From Hyphomicrobiales bacterium (GTDB lineage: Bacteria; Pseudomonadota; Alphaproteobacteria; Rhizobiales; Xanthobacteraceae): a DNA stretch of 9,857 nt. Positions 7,732 to 9,857 of the stretch are shown piece by piece. Under the pieces are notes generated by a model that saw only the letters and a list, made by a program, of their open reading frames with translations, did no database searches and was not told the origin of the DNA. The DNA is taken from positions 1-9,857 of the forward strand of contig JAFKKQ010000093.1 in NCBI GenBank assembly GCA_017304505.1. Reading direction: 5' to 3'. The translations under genes and the position numbers were made by a program. Numbering within the stretch: the stretch's first letter is position 1; every line of letters begins with the position of its first letter.

Positions 7732-7752
7732 TTAACCCTAATGAGAGGTTAA
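7732..7752. promoter_or_regulatory. TTAACC/GGTTAA inverted repeat in the divergent intergenic region
   Basis: TTAACC (7732-7737) and GGTTAA (7747-7752) form a perfect 6-base inverted repeat around a 9-base spacer, inside the only A/T-rich stretch of the 206-base region between tadD and the aminopeptidase gene. It could be an operator for either gene. TTAACC also resembles half-sites of the alphaproteobacterial cell-cycle regulator CtrA, but the two TTAA units are 13 bases apart and not the usual 7. The rest of the region (7685-7731, 7753-7874) shows no promoter that I can support. Confidence 0.35.
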
Positions 7753-7874
7753 TTTGCCGTTCCGCCCGCCCGTCGAGTCAGTGCGGCTTAAGCCCGCGGC
7801 AACGCATTCCGAAACGCTTCGGTTTGTCTTAAAGTCGCGGAGCCGCTCCCATCCAACCAGGCCAGCCGATCCCC

Positions 7875-9254
7875 ATGCATCCCGTCTTCGTCAGCCGCAG
7901 CAAAACGGCGCAACCGATCTGGTTTGTGACTCCGGCGAGCCTGCCGAAAGTCGTGGCCAAGCTCGACAAGCGCGCCCGCGCCTTTGTCAAAGCCGCGGGC
8001 TTCGAGCCCCGGCCCGGCCGCCACCTGATCCTGCCGGGAGCGGACGGCACCGGCGGCGCGCTGTTTGGACTGGAAAGCGCAAAAGACGGCAGCAACGCCT
8101 TCCTGCCGGGACTTCTGCCGGGCGTTCTGCCGGCCGGCACCTGGCGTTTCGCCAACGCGCCACACGACACGCGCCTGGCGGCGCTCGCCTTCGCGCTCGG
8201 CGCCTACCGCTTCACGCGCTACCGCAAGGCGGGTGACAAAGCCGTCCGCCTGGTGCTGCCGGACGGCATCGACGGCGACGACCTTTCGCGCATTGCGGAC
8301 GGCATGAGCCTCGCCCGCGATCTCATCAATACGCCGACCAACGATATGGGCCCAGCCGATCTCGAAGCCGCCACCCGCACGCTGGCGAAACAGCACGGCG
8401 CGAAATTCCGCTCCGTCGTCGGCGATGAATTGCACCGGCAGAATTTCCCGCTGATCCACGCCGTCGGCCGCGCCGCCGACGCACGCCGCACGCCGCGCCT
8501 GATCGAATTGCGCTGGGGGCGCTCGGGCGATCCGAAGGTGACGCTGGTCGGCAAGGGCGTGTGCTTCGACACCGGCGGACTCGATCTGAAGCCCAGCAGC
8601 GCGATGCTGCTGATGAAGAAGGACATGGGCGGGGCTGCGACCGTGCTCGCGCTTGCGCACATGATCATGGATGCGAAGCTGAAGGTCGCGCTGCGTGTCC
8701 TGATTCCCGCCGTGGAAAATTCCGTCGCGGGCGACGCCTTCCGGCCGTCGGATGTCTACGCTTCGCGCAAGGGTCTCACCGTCGAGATCGGCAACACCGA
8801 TGCCGAAGGCCGGCTGATCCTTGCCGACGCGCTGGCGCTCGCCGACGAGGAAACGCCTGATCTCCTGGTCGATATGGGCACGCTGACCGGCGCCGCGCGC
8901 GTCGCGCTCGGGCCGGAGTTGCCGCCCTATTACACCGATGACGAAACGCTCGCCGCCGATCTGGCGCGACACGCCGCTGTCGAGAACGATCCGCTGTGGC
9001 GGCTGCCGCTGTGGATGCGTTACGACCAAAACCTCGATTCGAAGGTTGCCGACGTGAACAACATCGCCGCCGGCGGCATGGCCGGCTCGATCATCTGCGC
9101 GCTGTTCCTCAAGCGCTTCGTCTCGGCCGCCAAGAGCTGGCTGCATTTCGATATCTATGCCTGGACGCCGGCGGCGAAGCCCGGCCGGCCGGAAGGCGGC
9201 GAATGCCAGGCGGCGCGCGCACTTTATGCGCTGCTCACGCAACGCTACGGCTAA
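7875..9254 (+). CDS. M17 family leucyl aminopeptidase
   Basis: The product is a 459-residue cytoplasmic aminopeptidase with two metal ions, removing N-terminal residues from peptides. The C-terminal catalytic domain holds every key M17 residue. By alignment with E. coli PepA these are Lys227 and Asp232 in VGKGVCFDTGG, Lys239 in LDLKP, Asp250 in MKKDMGGAA, and Asp309, Glu311 and Arg313 in NTDAEGRLILADAL. Residues 1-120 are a short, divergent N-terminal domain, and the stretch RDLINTPTNDMGP (about 150-162) leads into the catalytic part. The length lies between PepB and PepA and fits alphaproteobacterial members, so the ATG at 7875 is accepted although its ribosome binding site is weak. The stop lies 2 bases before the next ATG, indicating an operon. 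Substrate preference cannot be read from the sequence, so I give no symbol. Confidence 0.94.
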   Translation: MHPVFVSRSKTAQPIWFVTPASLPKVVAKLDKRARAFVKAAGFEPRPGRHLILPGADGTGGALFGLESAKDGSNAFLPGLLPGVLPAGTWRFANAPHDTRLAALAFALGAYRFTRYRKAGDKAVRLVLPDGIDGDDLSRIADGMSLARDLINTPTNDMGPADLEAATRTLAKQHGAKFRSVVGDELHRQNFPLIHAVGRAADARRTPRLIELRWGRSGDPKVTLVGKGVCFDTGGLDLKPSSAMLLMKKDMGGAATVLALAHMIMDAKLKVALRVLIPAVENSVAGDAFRPSDVYASRKGLTVEIGNTDAEGRLILADALALADEETPDLLVDMGTLTGAARVALGPELPPYYTDDETLAADLARHAAVENDPLWRLPLWMRYDQNLDSKVADVNNIAAGGMAGSIICALFLKRFVSAAKSWLHFDIYAWTPAAKPGRPEGGECQAARALYALLTQRYG

Positions 9255-9256
9255 AG

Positions 9257-9857
9257 ATGCCGCGCCTCGACCCCCGCCTCACACCGGCGCGGCCCGATCT
9301 CGCCGCCGCGCATCTGCGCGGCACGGTCGAGGCTGCGCGTTTCGTCGAAGGCACGGTGCAGGAGGTGATCGCCGGGATCGCGCCGGTGCGCGAGGCGCCG
9401 TCGCATGGCGCGACACTCGTCACCGAGGCGCTCCACGGCGAGCGCGTCACGATCTACGAGAGCGACGGCGAGGGCTGGGCCTGGGGCCAGCTCATGGCGG
9501 ACGGCTATGTCGGCTGGCTGCCGGCGGCGGCTCTGCTCGCGCCGGGACCTGCGGCGACACACAGGGTCGCGGCGTTGCGCACGCTGGTGTTTCCCGGCCC
9601 CTCGATCAAGCTGCCGCCGCTTGAGGCGCTGCCACTCGGCGCGGAGGTTTGCGTCACCCGCGAACAGGACGGCTTCGCCGTCACCGCGGCGGGCGGCTAT
9701 CTGCCGGCGCGGCATCTCGCGGAACTGGATTCTGAGGAGACGGATTTCGTCGCAGTCGCCGAACGTTTCCTTGGCACGCCTTATCTGTGGGGCGGCAAGT
9801 CGAGCCTCGGCATCGATTGCTCCGGCCTGGTGCAGGTCGCGCTCACCGCCTGCGGTG
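9257..9857 (+). CDS. SH3-NlpC/P60 cell-wall peptidase, 3' end outside the window
   Basis: The frame is open from the ATG at 9257 to the window end, giving 200 complete codons. NlpC/P60 enzymes are cysteine peptidases that cut peptide bonds in the murein stem, often after D-glutamate. Residues about 32-93 and 102-154 look like two bacterial SH3 domains, each ending in a GY(V)GWLP or GGYLPARHL strand; these usually bind the wall peptide. The catalytic domain begins near 160 and contains TPYLWGGKSSLGIDCSGLVQ, with Cys188 as the nucleophile. The catalytic histidine should lie beyond the window. No signal peptide is visible, so export is uncertain and a cytoplasmic role in murein-peptide recycling is possible. 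With only 2 bases after the aminopeptidase stop and no clear ribosome binding site of its own, translation is probably coupled. Confidence 0.9.
   Translation, partial: MPRLDPRLTPARPDLAAAHLRGTVEAARFVEGTVQEVIAGIAPVREAPSHGATLVTEALHGERVTIYESDGEGWAWGQLMADGYVGWLPAAALLAPGPAATHRVAALRTLVFPGPSIKLPPLEALPLGAEVCVTREQDGFAVTAAGGYLPARHLAELDSEETDFVAVAERFLGTPYLWGGKSSLGIDCSGLVQVALTACG

Noticed and set aside
7809..7822. Small inverted repeat CCGAA-ACGC-TTCGG upstream of the aminopeptidase gene
   Set aside because: The stem is only five base pairs. The downstream T-richness is interrupted, and its place before a gene start does not suit a terminator.
7824..7852. TTGTCT as a possible -35 element for the aminopeptidase promoter
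   Set aside because: The position 17 bases downstream reads TCCCAT, not a -10-like sequence, so no promoter can be supported.

Overview
The window is GC-rich, densely coded bacterial DNA. Gene order, protein sequences and one possible interspersed repeat point to an alphaproteobacterium of the order Hyphomicrobiales (Rhizobiales), probably near Bradyrhizobium, Rhodopseudomonas or Xanthobacteraceae. This placement is inferred from family resemblance, not from a search.

Layout. Positions 1-6900 (+) carry the core of a tad/cpa (Flp, type IVc) pilus operon: the 3' part of the secretin gene cpaC, then cpaD (outer-membrane lipoprotein), cpaE (TadZ-like atypical ATPase), cpaF (TadA-like motor ATPase), tadB and tadC (inner-membrane platform). 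Neighbouring genes overlap or lie at most 40 bases apart, so they almost certainly share a transcript. The pilin, prepilin peptidase, CpaB and pseudopilins are not in the window and presumably lie upstream or elsewhere. Positions 7002-7668 (-) hold a convergent tadD-type TPR lipoprotein gene that looks damaged. Its reading frame closes early, and the family's expected C-terminal end continues in the +1 frame, with roughly 40-50 residues apparently missing at the junction. Positions 7669-7874 are a divergent intergenic region with an A/T-rich inverted repeat. Positions 7875-9254 (+) encode an M17 leucyl aminopeptidase, followed 2 bases later by an SH3-NlpC/P60 cell-wall peptidase gene that runs off the end of the window.

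How the genes work together. CpaC would form the outer-membrane channel, with CpaD as an associated lipoprotein and TadD as the likely secretin pilotin. CpaE would position the machine at the cytoplasmic face, CpaF would drive it, and TadB/TadC would couple the motor to pilin extraction. The aminopeptidase/NlpC pair is a separate unit, plausibly concerned with peptide or murein-peptide turnover.

I see no previously undescribed system. This is a recognisable Tad locus. The main point of interest is the apparent deletion and frameshift in tadD. Minor points are a degenerate CpaE receiver domain and P-loop, an unusual arginine-rich leader on CpaD, and two candidate non-coding elements.
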